DNA of 64,000 nt from Agelaius tricolor (lineage: Eukaryota; Chordata; Aves; Passeriformes; Icteridae), in the NCBI GenBank assembly GCA_023055355.1, contig JALJCS010000009.1, forward strand, positions 25,321,001 to 25,385,000, read 5' to 3'. Of the stretch, positions 38,001 through 50,629 are shown in pieces; within the stretch, counting starts at the first letter, position 1; each line of letters starts with the position of its first letter. The notes under the pieces are model-generated. The model saw nothing but the letters and a program-made list of their open reading frames with translations. It did no database searches and had not been told where the DNA came from. Made by a program: the position numbers and the translations under genes.

Positions 38001-38911
38001 TCTCTGCATTTTGCATCTTTTCTGACAGAAAATTCCCTCTCTGTTGTGGGCATTTGCTTTCTCATGTCTTGATTCAGGTAGAGATTCACTGGCTCTCTTT
38101 CATGGAGATTATTTTTATTTTCTTCTTTCTGTCTGCAGTGTTCTTGAATGTAAAATACAAGTGAGGCTGGCTGAGATATTTAGCCTTGCTGCTGGAAGAT
38201 CCAGGCGTGACTTGCGGTGTGTCACTGTTTCCTGATGGCATAGAACAGCTCACTTCTGCAATTACACACAGTACCAGCAGTGTGTCAGAATCCTGACTTG
38301 CACAGCTTCCCAATTCAAACATCTTACTTGTGATTAAGAAAGATGTTGGCATTTTCATTATTCAGAAGTATTAAAAGAGTCATCCCAGTATGTGGAAAAG
38401 TGGCTGACTTGGACACCAAAGCAATATACAGGTGACCTTGACCTTCTACTACCAGGCTATTTTAGCCATGCAGTCAGGTGGAGAATTATACTGCTGAATC
38501 TACCAGGACTGGTTACCTACAGAGACTAAATTGCTCTGTATGCAGCTGATGTACCCTGGAAACTCAGGGCAATTAGCTGCACATGATGAGAGTCACAAGT
38601 TCTCAAAGCCAAAGTGCTCAGCGGCTCCACTCTTGCAGATCTTGGACACTCTGTGGGGCCTGACCTTCACTCTTAACTTGAGCATGACCCTTGGCATGTA
38701 GATAATCAAGAGGCTGAAGTAACTGGGATAGGAAATTGTGGTAAACACTGCACAGTTTTAAAGCTCTTCTGCTTCTGAAGGCCTCAGGTTATGGAAACAG
38801 CAAAATTGTTTTGACTCTTTTTTTCTTCTCATCATTAAAAAGAAGAAAAGTAGAATCTAAATGCAGTCTGTCACCTGTCCCTAGCTGAAGTACTGACTTA
38901 CTGTGTATCTT

Positions 38912-39004
38912 GTAATGATACTTAGAAGCCTTGGTGTCATTATTAGCAGTGTACAAAAATATATCAAAGAACAGTTCCCATCCCCAGAAAGCTTGTAATC
39001 CAAA
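38912..39004 (+). repeat. Old amniote interspersed repeat (SINE-like)
   Basis: The order TAGAAGCCTTGGTGTCATTA, TTAGCAGTGTACAAAAATAT, CAAAGAACAGTTCCCATCCC and AGAAAGCTTGTAATCCAAAG matches a repeat I know as abundant in turtles and crocodilians ('cctagaggccccagtcaggat…gtgctaggcactgtacaaac…aacagtccctgccccaaagagcttacaatct'). I do not give a family name with confidence. The copy is about 90 bases and strongly diverged. Confidence 0.5.
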
Positions 39005-39005
39005 G

Positions 39006-39055
39006 TCCAGATCCTACAAAGCATTAAGAATCTGCTTAGCAGTGTGTTTCAATTT
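39006..39055 (+). repeat. Possible short DNA-transposon-like relic
   Basis: CCAGATCCTACAAAGCATTA followed by AGAATCTGCTTAGCAGTGTG resembles the 'gatcctgcaaagacttatgcacgtgcttaacttt' arm of a palindromic non-autonomous element found in reptiles. Only one arm is visible, directly abutting the repeat on its left. Confidence 0.3.
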
Positions 39056-41713
39056 TAACTGATTAAAATTGCTGTTGTGGAAAATACAGTTCCCAAATAT
39101 TAGTCAGGAGCCCAGGTTACAGAGCCCTCTAATATTACCCAATAAGGAGAGTTCCAGAATGAGAAAGTTTACAGTCAAAATGTTGAGCATTTGACCCTCT
39201 GTTGGATTTCTTACAGTGCACACAAATTCAGTGCCTGAGTAAGGCTTTGCAGACACTGCATAAAGTGGGGAAAAGATAAGAAATAGGTACAACAAAGATA
39301 TAGGTGGAAGAATAAGGTAACAATATAATGCAATATTAAGAATATAAATCTAAAAGGGAATTGAGAATATTCCAAGAGCTTGGTTTTTTTCTGCAACATT
39401 AACTTGATTGCATCGCACACTAGAATATATATAGGTTCTCTGTTCTTATTTTACCTGTGAAATGTACAATTCCATATATAACGTGTGATAAATAGGATGT
39501 ACAATGGCCTAGAATCAATGGTGCAGGAGCAACTTTAACATATGGAATGGCTTGACTTCTAAGCTTGATTTCTCAGTCTTGATGTTTTAGCAATGCTGAG
39601 GATTTTTTGTACTGTAGATATATTTGCATGCATGTGCCCTTCTGAAAACTAGGTGAAACAAAAGCCAAACTTAGCCATGTAGTAGTGCTGTCTTTAAAAA
39701 GAAAGACCTAACGAGCTTGTTGCAAAGCCCATCTGTTTGACAGGCCATTTGTTGAGTGCTAGTGCAGCTGGAGTGGGATTCTCTCCGATGGGAATAGATG
39801 TGCAGGCTGATAATTTTTATATAGGAGAGCTAAGTCTCTGGGGAAAGAAAAATGTTTTTGCATTAGTTTTGTTACCTTTTTGTTGCCCTATTTGTTAATA
39901 GTGGGACTTCCTTGGGGATCTTTTCCTATTTCAAAATTAAGATAAATAAAGAAAAATAGGTAGTTTTCCCCATAACCTTGGGGATAAACTGGGCTGACTC
40001 TGTAGAATGACAGAGATTTTCTCCTGTGAAGTGGAGAGTGCTGGGGTTTAGAGCATGTTATTTTAGACAGATATCTATTTGGACAGAGTAAAAAACCTGA
40101 AGATGATAAATGGCCTGTATTTGCACAATTCCCAACTGAAATGCTAACATTACTGGAGGCCCATTTCCCAAATCTGATCTGAAAGACATGCTTCATACTT
40201 ATGTCTCTTCCTAGTGCTTTTATACCATCATAAAGACTTTAGTATCCCATCAAGACATATTAACATTTTTCCTTGAGCTGGGATGGTGTGAAAGTGGCTT
40301 ATTTTCCAAGACTCATCATGCCTTCTCTAGGTAACAAAGAACTCTCATATATCCTCACTTTCAGTCCTCTTAGAAGCCCAGGGCATGAAGAAGGCTTGAT
40401 GTGACAATCAGATAGGTAAGAACTCTGATGAAGTCCATGAAAATACAACCTCAGGCTCTCAGGGAAAAATAATTTTTACCACTAGTGCTCTGGCCACAGC
40501 TCAGTTTTTGTTGTGTCCTTTCTCAAGGAAGGAAATGTGGAGTGACAAGCAGATATAGGAGTGGAAGGTAACAGATGATACATGGAAGCATTATGTATGA
40601 ACATAAACATAAATATATGATGGAAAGCATTGCATAGCGCCAGTCAATTTTTCCCCCTCCGTCCTTCTTTCTGTTTCAAATCAAATAAATTAATATTTTA
40701 TTTTTGTGCAGCTGTAGGGGAGATGTATTATTTAAGGGATCAGGGATCATGTTTTCCCAGAGTCCCTCCCCCTTCCTTGGTTTTCTGTGCTAGATTAAGG
40801 CAAGTTTAGAGGGAAAAATAAACAATGACTTGTAGGGCTGGAGTTATGGAAGTTCCAAAAATTCCACCCAAACACTCATGGAAAGACCCCTGCAAGGTTT
40901 CATTGATGCCTGAAGACCTTCTTGGCTTACTGTACTCAACATAGTAATGAATAAGGCTCCCATGAGACAAGTACATCAAGTTTGGCTCTTAATAAGTTAT
41001 ACAGATGCCCAAGGTCTGGGTATGGTCAGAAGAATGGTGTGTTGCTCAAAGCCCTGCCTGCAGTTTTGGGTTCTGCACCTGTGCACATCTCAGGTTCCCT
41101 GTCAAAAAGCAATGCTTCTCAATTTGTGTAGCATGCTGTAAAATATATGCATGAAAACCTCTAAGGAAAGTATTGTGGTATTGCCTCTTGGGCATAGCAA
41201 AATTTGCTGCTCATTTGTGTTATGTTTGTTGCTATTATTTTTTTTCTGGAGCAGACCTGAGAGTTTCTCATCCAGAGAATTAGGAATACTTCAAGTGCAC
41301 TGAATTTAATCAGTTCAGCAGATATTTTTGTACAGTCTCACAGAGGAGACAGGGTGACCTAAAAGTGTTGAATACACACTTTAAATCTACACTGTCCCTC
41401 AACAGGACACCCTGCAAAAAATACAAGATACTGCTTGGTCCAGTTAAAAACCTGTTCAACTGATGGGTCTGACTGTAATGACAGGTTCAAAACAGCATTT
41501 GAAAACAGATGAGTTATCATCTGAAAACAGTCAGAGAGACAGGTAGGTGTCCCCTCCAGACCAGGTATAGGGGGCATGAGCAGCTCTGTTTTTCTGTCAT
41601 TCCTGTGTGAATCTCCAAGTAAGATATAGCAGAGATTGAATGCCACAACACAGAGATAGCACATATATTTAGGTTGTGGGGTTTTTTCTGGCATTTCAGA
41701 GGCCAACATGTCT

Positions 41714-41897
41714 TGGTTTTTTAGGTCGTTTTTTTTTTTTTTGGGTGGGGTTTCTTTTTGGTGGTTTGGTTTTTTTGGGTTTTTTGTTGTTTGTTTGGTT
41801 GGTTTTGGTTTTTGTTTATTTTTTGTTGTTGTTTTTTGTTTTGGTTTTTGGTTTTGGGTTTTTGTTTTGTGTTTGTTTGTTTGTTTGTTTTTCTTTC
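41714..41897 (-). repeat. T/G-only low-complexity tract (about 180 bases)
   Basis: Almost only T and G in units such as GTTTT, GGTTT and a terminal (GTTT)n run at about 41868-41890. Read on the minus strand it is the same kind of A/C tract as at 30711-30902. The overlapping Phe/Val/Trp-rich frames are artefacts of composition. Confidence 0.95.
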
Positions 41898-42374
41898 AAG
41901 TCTCCTGGCTGTTGCAAATGTCTTTTAGGGAAAAAAAAATGCTGCAGAGAATAAACAGATCCCACAGGCTGATCTAAAAGATATTCCTTTCTGGCTTTTG
42001 CTGATGGTGGAAGGGGATGTATTTGAGAGTGGGAGTGCTGGATGCAGCATGGCCATTTGCCTGACCCCATGAGAAGCTTTATCATCTCGTGGTGTGCTGT
42101 GAGGCATTTACTAAGTCCTTTGCAAAATCATCACCTTCAGTGCAGTGAAGGTGTTGGCACTGTTTAGAAACACAGAGCATTCTCCTCCATGAAAATCATG
42201 CATGTAAAGCTGCCCTGCTTTGCCTTAGGTCCCTCTAATCTCCCCTTCTGTCCCTGGGGCTGCCCCCCAACCCCCATGACCCCTCTGCTTGTTTCATGGC
42301 TGAGAAGACACACACAGCTGTGGGAGAAATTTGCATCCTCCTCTGTGTCCTCCCCCTTCCCAGCCACACATAGA

Positions 42375-42560
42375 AAGAAAATTCAATTAAGCAAGTGATT
42401 TGCTGTTGTGTTTAAGTTACAATAGTAGTAATCACACCAATTATAGAAATCAGGTTGGCAATCATGGACCCTGCCCTCTGCATTGCTTATTAACTTCATT
42501 CCAATATGTGATTTCCCTCCGCCCCATTGAAATTGGTGAATGTCACCTGTGTATGTCCCT
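42375..42560. promoter_or_regulatory. Candidate conserved non-coding patch
   Basis: Repeat-free sequence with several homeodomain-type cores (TTCAATTAAGC, CCAATTATAG, TTATTAACTTCATTCC), ending in CCCATTGAAATTGGTGAATG. This is a motif-density impression only. Confidence 0.18.
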
Positions 42561-43631
42561 GCTCCTCCAGGGTGTATTAGCATCTTTGAAACCTAACAAC
42601 CAATTGCTGCCCTCACACATGCAGTCAGATTTATCCCTACCTCTCTCTATTACAATAATGAGTGGGTAGCAGATGTAGTCAAATGTTTTTGCAGTATTCT
42701 CCCCCTGCCCTCCCTCCCTTTCCCTAGCAAGCAATAGTTTGAATCTTAAGCAGTGTCTTGGATTGCTTAGTGGAAACATTTCCCAGGCCCAGGGGGAAAA
42801 TAGTTACACAACTGCCTAGGATCTTTTTTGCCATTTTCCTTTTTTTTTTTCCCTTAATCCTATCTTTCTTTCTACTTGGATGAATCTTCTTTAATTATTT
42901 AAACTGTACAACAAGAAGCACCATTAAATATGATGACAGATGTCTCCCTGTGTTCCTGTTCTCCCAACTCCAAGATTATCAATGGAAATCCCGTCACAGG
43001 CAAAACATTACTTTGTTGCAGGGAAATTTTACCATATATTTTCCCCTTCTATTGCTCTCATGAATGTAGGCAGATTTCTAGTCGACGTCCTTTTGTTACC
43101 TCTTTCTCCAGCTCTAGAGTCAAAGGGATGCAGAATCCAAAATACATTTGAGTACAACAATTTTTGAGAAAGAAGATGTGGGTCCAATTTTTTTGGCCAA
43201 GGCAGGAAATCATACCTCTTTCTGCCATAAAATGCTGAGATGCTGTATTGCAAACATGGGGCCCTAGCTTTGGGATGCAGCAGCTGTTCCAGATATCCAG
43301 GTGCCCTCCAAAACCAGAAACACTCAAATCACCATCTTCTTTCCATAAAATTGGTTGTTGCTCAACTGTACATATGTATGAGCTCAGGGTGAAATTGGGT
43401 TGTGACATGTGGAGGGAATGAGAAGAGGTGATGAATGAGATTAATCTCACACTACTTTAAAAAGATTTCAAGTTCTGTGAATAGAAGTGCCAGTGAAAGA
43501 AGAAATAGAATTATGATTCTTTTTATTGATACTATTCCTTTTTGCTGCTTTGCTCAGTCCCAGGGCTGGGAGATGATCTCACCTCTCAGGGCCAAACTGA
43601 ACTCCAGCATAAGGGATTAGAGAACTCCGCA

Positions 43632-44585
43632 GAGTCACAGAATGGATTGGGTTGGATGGGACCACTATTTAGGTTAAAACTGTTGCCACTTGTCCAGTCA
43701 CTACAGACCCTGGTGAAATGTTGCTCTTATCTTTCTTATAAGCACCCTTTATATATTGAAAGGCCACAATAAGGTGTCCTTGGAACCTTATCTTTTCCAG
43801 GCTAAACAAACTTAAGTCTCTCAGCCATTCTTTATAGGAGAGGTGCTCCAGCCCTTCTTGTGGCCATCCTCTGGACTCAGTCTTATAGGCTCATGTCTTT
43901 CTGTGCTAAGGACCTCAGAGGTGGCTGCAGTACTCCAGTTGGAGTCTCGTGAGAAGAGAGTTGAGGAGGAAAATCACCTCCCCTGCCCTGCTAGTGATGC
44001 ATTTTTTGATGCAGGTCAGAACCAACTGGGTTTATGAGCTGGGAAAGTACACTATCAGCTCACATCGAGTATTTTTTTCACCATGTCCTCACATTCTTTT
44101 CCACAGGGCTGCTCTCAATCAATTCATTCTCCAATTTGTATTCATACTAGGGATTGCCCTGATGCAGGTGCAGGACCTTACACTTGGTGTTGTTCAACTT
44201 CATAAGATTCTTACAGACCCACTTCACAAACCTGTCAAGGTCCTTGTGGATAGCGTCCCTCAGCTTGCTGTCATGTACAAACTCTCTGAGGTGGACTCGA
44301 CCTTACTAAGTCATTAATAAAGGTGTCAAACAGTACCAGGCCTGATATGGCCCCTTGAGGAACATCACTTGTTACTTATCTCCATTTGGACCACTAAGCC
44401 ATTGAGTACAACTTATTCCATACATCCTTATTCCTTTTCCATCTACTACTCCATCAATCAAACCCATATTGTTCCAATTTATCAACAGGGATGTTGGCCT
44501 CAACCATGTCAAAGGCATTACAGAAGTAAAGATAGATGACATCAGTTGTGTCCATCAAAATGTTATCCTGCCTTGTCTAGTGCCC
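43632..44585 (-). mobile_element. CR1 LINE fragment, RT C-terminal half and 3' end
   Basis: The plus strand reads as the reverse complement of CR1 over about 950 bases. It begins at the 3' end (GAGTCACAGAATGGATTGGG), then passes through the region before the 3' end (AAAGGCCACAATAAGGTGTC, AGGAGAGGTGCTCCAGCCCT, GGACTCAGTCTTATAGG), the C-terminal domain (CAGTACTCCAGTTGGAGTCT) and the reverse-transcriptase thumb and palm (GATGCAGGTGCAGGACCTTA, CTGTCAAGGTCCTTGTGGAT). It ends beyond motif A near the 5' truncation point (about 44580), where CATGTCAAAGGCATTACAGA corresponds to the 'KAFD' segment. At 44261-44284 the minus strand reads EFVHDSKL where the active element has KFADDTKL, so the first catalytic Asp of FADD is lost. 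The 3' untranslated region appears shortened. Inactive copy. Confidence 0.95.
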
Positions 44586-47500
44586 AGCTGCTCCTCATGC
44601 CACCTCCTCTTGTACTCCTGCCTTTCCCAGTGCGTCTGGGTTGGGTACTCTTCAATCATTCATGGCATTTGCTGCAGTCCAAAAAAGAGGCTGTTGGGAG
44701 GATGTTAATTTAGATGCTTGCTCAAAAGTCAAATTAGCTTCTCACATCTCTGCCTTTTTGGGATCACCGTTTTTCCTGTGGTTGGTCTGCTGTATTATTT
44801 ACACTTTCCACAAGAGAGGTGGCGAGCCATCTGGATTTGGTGCGCAGCCAAAGCTGGTCAGATTATCCACAGAATTAAGATAGAGCTGCCATGTATTGGG
44901 AATATCAAGCCCTTTAACAGGTATGAGAGCAGTTCTGGAGTGGCATTTTCCCAACATGCTGTGCCTGGTAAATTGGCCAGGACTGAATCATTTAAGGGAC
45001 ACTCTTTGTTATGTCTTTCCTCTACTGCCTACCTCATGCTACATCTCTCTAAACAAGCTCGTCAAAAATTTGTGATGTGCTTGGTTCAACATGTTTGTGC
45101 AGTGAAGCTGGGACCTGGCCACGTGAATAACTTTGGGGTTTTATGTGGTGCTGAGTGGTGCATTCATGTCATGTCACAAGCAGGCTGCCTTGAATTGTGG
45201 CTGTGATAGGGCCCTGCCCCTTCCCTAATGTGGCTCAGGCTGTCTCCTGAGCAAGCTGGCTCAGTCGCACTTCTTGTCAAGTAGGGGAGGATCCCATTTA
45301 AGCAGGAGTGTACCTTGAGAGGGAACCAGTGCAAAATAGTAAATTTGGCCCTAGAAGTTCAAGAAAATGGTTTTTCCAATGTTCTTCTCTCCTTAGGTTA
45401 GATTTGTCGTCATTAGCCCACACTAAGAGTCACTCTGGATGCCCCAGGATGCACAGGCAGTGACAAAGGAGAGCAAGCAGCCCCAGAACAGAGCTCTCTT
45501 GTGGACTGGCACCAGCCTGCTGCAGCTGATGAAGTGGCCATTTTCCATGGGTACCCCAGCTTGATGTCCCCTGCTGGGATGTGGGCTGTGGCATTACCTC
45601 CTGCAGTGGGCTGAGTGCCTGTGTTGCAGGATTTGACAGCAGTACCAGGCCAAGTGCCTGGCTGCCCTCTCACAATCCCTGGGGCAAGCACAGGCCGTAT
45701 AATCGTAGAGACAGGAGTGGTTTAATCCTAGAGAAGGGAACAGATGGGGAAGGGAAATGGCAGCGTTTCAGGATGTGCAGGTGTTACCTGCCACAGTGCC
45801 ACTTTCGGTTGGCTGCACAATGAGGTTTCGCTGGTTTTTCTGCCACCTTGGCTGGCCCATGGGCTGTGGGACCTTTCAGCCCTGTGGCAGGTGGAGGAGA
45901 GTGGGGCCAGTGTGTCCTGGCCAGACCCCTGGAGCTTTCATTTCTGCGTGTTTTCCTGTTCTGACTCCCAGCCACGTGTAAATCTTTCCTTGCTCTTCAC
46001 CTGCCAATGCCCAGGGCAATGAAGGATCAGGTGGCAGGTAAAGTAATCAATCTGGAGGGCTTTTAGCAGCACGTCCTGCCATCATTTGACAGCACATCTC
46101 TGTCAAGGAGACTGTGTCTTTCCCTGATCAATAAATCAATCTGTCCTTTTTTACCTTTGTGCGCCAGCATGTCAGTCATTTCATGCCATGGACAATGTAG
46201 AACTGGCACTGAAGTGGTATAGTAAACATTGCCTCCTGCTGAGACCCCTCAGGGCTGGATCAAAGTCCAGGGCCTCTGCAGGATTTCTGCCATGCCCACA
46301 TATCTAGGGATGGCACCAATCCACATCCTTTTTACCTGTCTGGGTCACTGGGTGGTATCTGATTTCAAGGCAAATCCTCTGTCAGAATGTCTGTGATGCG
46401 CCTGAGAATATCCCAGAGAAGCCTTGGGTTCATGTCCGCATAAGCCACAGGACTTCATTTCTGTCAGGTGTTACTGAGTCAGACATCTCTCCTGGCTCTC
46501 TGTAGCAGGGCTCTGCCAGCATCTCCTCTTGCATCCCACAAGTTCTCACTTCCATATGCTAGAAAAGTTTCACTGCTGTGTTTTGGGGAGAAAAAAGCAT
46601 GGTCCCCCACGGCAGTTGCAGGTGGAGGCATGGAGGACGCTGCTAGAGCTGTGCCAAGCATGGGCTGAGGCAGTGCTGTGCTGCTGAGGCTTGCTGGGTG
46701 AGGCTGCTGCTGGCTGTGCATGCAGGGTGGGCTGAGCTCCTGGCTCCTAGCTGCTAAGGTTTGTAGAGACATAGCTTGTGTCAGCCTCAATCTCCAATTT
46801 ATCTTGTCCTGTTCGCCCTGTCACAACTCCTTCCTGTGAATGCGGAGTGAAGAGGGCGACAGCGTTGGGTAGAGAGGGACTGACAAACAGCTGGGGCCTC
46901 AGAGCCAAGGGGTGAATGATGTCTGCATACCGTGACTCCTTTGCCTCTTTTGCCAAGGCCCAGACTGAGCATCACCAAAGTCAGGGTGCTCAGGAATGTC
47001 ACTCTGTAACATCAAAGAGAAGGCTGTGTCCTTCAGCATCTCTTCCACAAAACTGAGATGTGATTTCCTGAAACTAAAAAACAGCTGGTTTGGATTTGTT
47101 ATACTAATTTAGGGCATCTTCTTTTGCTGTTATATTGCTCATGGCTCTTTTTGGCAACCAGCTTTTCTTTCTCTTAGCAGCTTTTGCCCTAAGATCTCCA
47201 ATTGCAAGTCCAAGGTGTTCTAAACGGGACTCTGATTTTGAATGCCATAAAAATGCCTCAGCTTGGTCTTGGGAATTCCTCGTGTTAATTTAGAAACACT
47301 TGGAAACATTGAAAACAAGGCATCAGGAGACTGGAAGTTTCCTGCTGGAGTCAGGAGGCGTCCCTGCAACACATCAGAATCATCCAGGAGCCAGCACCAG
47401 AGTGCAACTGATATTATCCTGTCCCCTACCTTTATGGTTTAACAACAAGAGCAGCCTCCCTCTCTAGACATGTCTAATTGTATCCTTAGGCTATCATGAC

Positions 47501-47973
47501 TATAACTACACTGCTACACTAATTAGGCTTATGGTTCAACATCTTTCTTAATTTCTCCTTTCTTTAATTTCTTTGAAATGTTTTAGACAGCCATCCTAAC
47601 CTAACCAGTCTTTCATCACCTAACATCCTTCATCTTTCCCTCCCTCTCCCCTGGATGCAGCTGTGGAATGCCAAGCCTCTTTTACAGCTCCTCTACAGCT
47701 GGTGGCTGGTGGAGCACCTCCTTCCATTCAGGCGGCAGGGGAGCTGCAAACAGAGCAACAAGAATCCTGTCCTCACCCGCACTGTGAGGTCCGGGGAGGC
47801 CTTGATGTGCTGCAAAACAGTGACAGCTGCAAAATTCCTGGATGACCCTGGATTTGTTATCCTCTTAATTGCTTTTACTTCTTTTTGGAGGTCAGGCCCT
47901 GCCATCCGTTTCCAGATCCTCAGAGAATTTAGAGAAAAATAGGCACTAGCTGCTTAAAATGTGGTTCTTGCCT

Positions 47974-47996
47974 AAAAAAAAAAAAAAAAAAAAAAA
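47974..47996 (+). repeat. Poly(A) run, 23 bases
   Basis: Pure A run followed by GAAAGAAAAAG. It may be a retroelement tail, but the 300 bases upstream contain nothing I recognise as an element. Confidence 0.95.
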
Positions 47997-48215
47997 GAAA
48001 GAAAAAGTTACTTGACAAAAATAGCCTCTTCCTCCTCTGTTGCTCTGATTTCTCTATGACTCCAGGTCAGTTTTGCTCGCTTACAGATGAAAAAAAAAAG
48101 GTTTTTGCCATTTTTCTCCTGTGTCCCACAGAGCTCCAGGAGAGAGTCCTGCAGTTTCTCAGCAGGATAGCTAACTAAAGTCTAAATGAAAAATTTGGAT
48201 TTTTCCTGGAAACGA

Positions 48216-48230
48216 GGGGGGGGGGGGGGG
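48216..48230 (+). repeat. Poly(G) run, 15 bases
   Basis: An uninterrupted G15 homopolymer, unusual in vertebrate DNA compared with A or T runs. It is prone to slippage and sequencing error, so its exact length should be treated with caution. Confidence 0.9.
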
Positions 48231-50629
48231 AAATCCCCAAAGCAACAGTTTAATCCATATATCTTTATATCTTTTCTTAGATTTGTATAGTTGACAATAA
48301 GACTAAAGAGTGACCAGCAACTTAGTAGGGCACATCAGGAATCAGATATTGTGTGATAGCACAGTTGTATGTAACTATTTGCAAGGAATTTCTTCAGGAA
48401 ATTGTTCTTAAATATTTTGGCCAACAAGATGCTTGCCAAGTTTTTACAATGTAAGCATTCTTAAATTGTAAGACAGAGTCAGACAGGGATGTTTTGTCAC
48501 ATACTGCCTGCCCCCATATTGTCACTATGTAGGGTGGTTTGTGGGGCTAAGAAAATATTGCCAAGCTTTTCCGTCCTCTGCTTGCCACAGGCCAGCACCT
48601 CTTTTCCCCTCTTTTGGTCTGCTCAGGGAAAAACACAGCTTTCCTTAAAGGTTTTTTCACTTTGAAAGTATGAAATGTTTTTCCTTCTCTGACTGCTGTA
48701 ATTGCTGTGAACAGTTGTTTTACACGGGGGCTGCTGTCTGCTTGAGGAATGTTTTAAAGACAGGAAAACTTCAGATCATCAGAAATGGGCTGCAGACTAC
48801 GTCAACAAAGTGTGCAAAATCTCCTTGCTCCAGCACATCCCATGTGCAAGAAACAAAAAAGACCTCAGGTTGTCTATCTGTTAGGCTTACACACACTTCT
48901 CTTCTGCACACATCTGCATATGGAGTGTTATGTCAGTAGTGTGCCCTCAGAGTCTGGGTGTGAATGTCCTTAATTGCCAGCTCTGTGCCTCCCTCTCCTC
49001 CTTCCCTTCCTCTCTCCAGCTCTGCTGTACAGGCCTGCTAAGGTATCTTAATGCAAGGACTCCCAACCATGGCCCAGCCTTGTGAAGTAGGCAGCGTCAT
49101 GCCTGGGGATGTCTAGGCCTTCCCAACTTTCTGTTGGTGTTTCAATCTAGCAGTATCTCTGCTAACCTCTCTCCTGCCCAGCCTGAGAGCTTCAGCAGGG
49201 GGTTGTCCCAAGGGACAGGCAAAAAATAAGCCTTCTGTCATCCTGATCAGAGCCTTAGAGCTCCTGAGAGAGAAGGAGAGATCCTAGCTGGGTTTCCTCA
49301 CAGATTTACATGTGACTGGTCCCTAGGGCTGATGTCAGGTGGATGCTGCAGGCTGAAAATCTTCAAACTGAGCCCATGCCCTCTTGAGATCCCACAGCAA
49401 GTCTACTACACTACATGTGATGGTCCTGGTGTATGGTGGCTATCAGTTAATCCTGCCCACCTTTGCCATCTCTCTTAGATACCAAGCAGTTCTTCACTTT
49501 CTCTCCTAGAGAGCAGTGTGGCTGCTGCCAGGTCTGCTCAGAGGTCACTGCACCTTTCTCGAAGGTAAAGGAGAACAATCCCTCTGCCAGCATGGGTGGC
49601 AGCCCCAAAACATCCTGTGTCACACTGGGACCATGCTGTAACTCAGAAACTGGAGATAAGGATAATATCTCTCATTCTGTGCTGTGCCACAGGTGTAGAA
49701 GAAATAGTTAAGCCAGACTGGGGCTTAGGGATGTCCCTGTTCCTGTTCCTTTCCTCCCCTGCCCTCCTCAAATGCAAAGCTTAGAAGATAGGGAGGAGGG
49801 AAGTGAAAGCTCTTTCTCAGTCTTTGTGAACTTTGTGAGTCTGCTATCTGAGGGGTTTCAAGGGCAGCTGCCAGCTATAGTAAGACTTGCAGGAAATTCA
49901 CAGGAGTTGGCTGTAGGCATGTCAGATGATGTAAGGAGAAGGGACTCACTGATGTATACAGAAATAGAATTCACCAGGCCAGCTGAGGAGTTGAGGACGG
50001 AAAAAATGTTGCTTACTCACTGGAAGAAAAGAAGGGGGTGGTGGTGGTGTGTTTTTTAGTATTTGAGAGGAATTGTCTTCTTTCTTATTCCTTCATGTTC
50101 CTATTTTACCAGACTTTTTTAGTTGGTGGAAGTCACCCCAAAAGCATCCCTAGATGACTAGCTCACAGGAACTTGAAAGTTACAGTGCCCTGAGATTTGA
50201 TGGTGTCCCTGGCACTGGGGCATTTCTAAAAGTGAAAACTGACTCCAGAAGTAGTATGGAGAAGGATTTAAAGCTGTTTTCTGGAAGCCTTCTGTGCTCC
50301 CTGAATTCCAAACCCTTTTTTGGTTTCCTGCCCCAAATCTTGTGTGTGGGTGGGCCCTGCGTGCCCACTGCCTGGCACCAGGGTCAGGGGGACTCTGCCA
50401 TCCCACCTCTGACATGTTTTCAATCTGTGATCCCTTGAACTACAGAATGAACAAGGTGAAAGAGAATCTGACCCCATTCCACACAAGGGAGTTTGTCATC
50501 TCTGTTTCCCCCTTTTCCTCACCCATTCCTGGGGAACCTCCTTGCAGTTCCCATCAGCTTTTCAGCTGCTCACAGCACCCGCAGCCCTCTCAGCAGTAAG
50601 CACACAGACACTCAGTGATCAGGCCCAGC

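Larger units (their letters stand above)
33076..38911. other. Unique non-coding sequence, simple repeats only
   Basis: No gene recognised. It contains a 31-base T run (33975-34005), a candidate conserved patch (34750-35030) and purine-rich sequence near 35878-36030. The rest shows nothing I can name. Confidence 0.55.
39056..43631. other. Non-coding sequence, AT-rich, no gene seen
   Basis: AT-rich DNA (especially 39400-39500 and 40600-40700) without a recognised gene. It contains the T/G tract at 41714-41897, a candidate conserved patch at 42375-42560 and C-rich/T-rich runs near 42690-42850. The 116-codon minus-strand frame at 41359-41709 has no recognisable domain. Confidence 0.55.

Noticed and set aside
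41676..41977. Phe/Val-rich membrane-like frames at 41.7 kb
   Set aside because: Product of the T/G-only tract, not a real membrane protein.
49635..49715. Possible MIR-like words (CTCAGAAACTGGAGATAAGG, then ATAATATCTC)
   Set aside because: Only one block of consensus order is visible. Below what I would call without an HMM search.
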